Under the pieces are notes generated by a model. It did no database searches and was not told the DNA's origin. It was given only the letters and a program-made list of their open reading frames with translations. DNA of 18,710 nt from Pseudomonas sp. UBA5706 (GTDB taxonomy: Bacteria; Pseudomonadota; Gammaproteobacteria; Pseudomonadales; Pseudomonadaceae), in the NCBI RefSeq assembly GCF_002419965.1, contig NZ_DIHC01000021.1, positions 1 through 18,710 on the forward strand. The letters run 5' to 3'. Both the position numbers and the translations under genes were made by a program. Of the stretch, positions 18,625 through 18,710 are shown one piece after another. Numbering within the stretch: position 1 is the stretch's first letter; every line of letters starts with the position of its first letter.

Positions 18625-18710
18625 TGGCTTTCACCGAATCCCGCATCCAGCAGCTGCTGGCTGGGCAGTCTTCAACCGCACAGAAGATCTATCAGCACGT
18701 CCCTATTCAG
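18624..18710 (+). CDS. Partial phage gene, cut by window end
   Basis: Only the first 29 codons are present: MAFTESRIQQLLAGQSSTAQ, KIYQHVPIQ. The start overlaps the preceding stop by one base (TGATG) and AGGGGG lies upstream. The visible part is helical; no family can be named from it. Confidence 0.6.
   Translation, partial: MAFTESRIQQLLAGQSSTAQKIYQHVPIQ

Overview
The window looks like the early (immunity, replication and accessory) region of a lambdoid Pseudomonas prophage. The evidence is the moderately high GC, Pseudomonas-phage families such as DUF1654, and a textbook gene order of repressor, divergent Cro, small regulators, Rha/Ant regulator, O-like and P-like replication genes. There is no integrase, recombinase, lysis or structural gene in view, so the window is an internal slice. 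Product names come from reading motifs in the translations; no database search was run.

Rightward arm (15.4-18.7 kb): the S24-type repressor (minus, 14456-15337) faces Cro (plus, 15442-15636). Between them lie three 13-bp operators (consensus TAACC-N3-GGTAT/GGTTA) whose centres are exactly 24 bp apart, arranged over PR and PRM as in lambda OR. Cro is followed by two 64-residue regulators, a Rha/KilA-C regulator, an O-like initiator with iterons inside its gene, a P-like helicase loader, a 56-residue ORF and the start of one more gene, joined by 1-4 base overlaps from the Rha gene onward.

Centre (12.2-14.4 kb): two more copies of the operator form an OL-like site at 12518-12555, from which a leftward promoter (PL) and a rightward promoter for a DUF1654 gene diverge. 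Between OL and OR sit a HicAB toxin-antitoxin pair with its own promoter and terminator, a membrane-anchored coiled-coil protein and a Cys-rich protein.

Leftward arm (12.2 kb to 1): a roughly 320-nt leader with a near-perfect boxA antitermination element precedes a long run of minus-strand small genes, many coupled by ATGA overlaps. Around 10.0-10.5 kb there is a structured gene-free stretch with a perfect 21-bp inverted repeat. It reads as a possible C4-type (phage P1-like) antisense RNA acting on a small Icd/Ash-like ORF. From 2.8 to 8.9 kb the minus-strand order is interrupted by five short plus-strand genes. Two DNA methyltransferases lie here: a 720-residue C5 enzyme with nine internal repeats, and a beta-class SPPY amino-methyltransferase. 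Three of the divergent gene pairs share a control element (GTGGCG, 11 bases, GGTGGGCTAT), two of them as a 54-bp near-identical duplication. The leftmost genes are a DUF4406 protein, a Cys-rich coiled-coil protein, and three coupled or closely spaced phage proteins including a PUA/ASCH-like one.

Taken together: repressor bound at OR and OL would keep both arms silent; on induction PR drives replication genes and PL drives the antiterminated accessory operon with DNA-modification functions, while HicAB and the plus-strand singletons have their own promoters and may be expressed in the lysogen.
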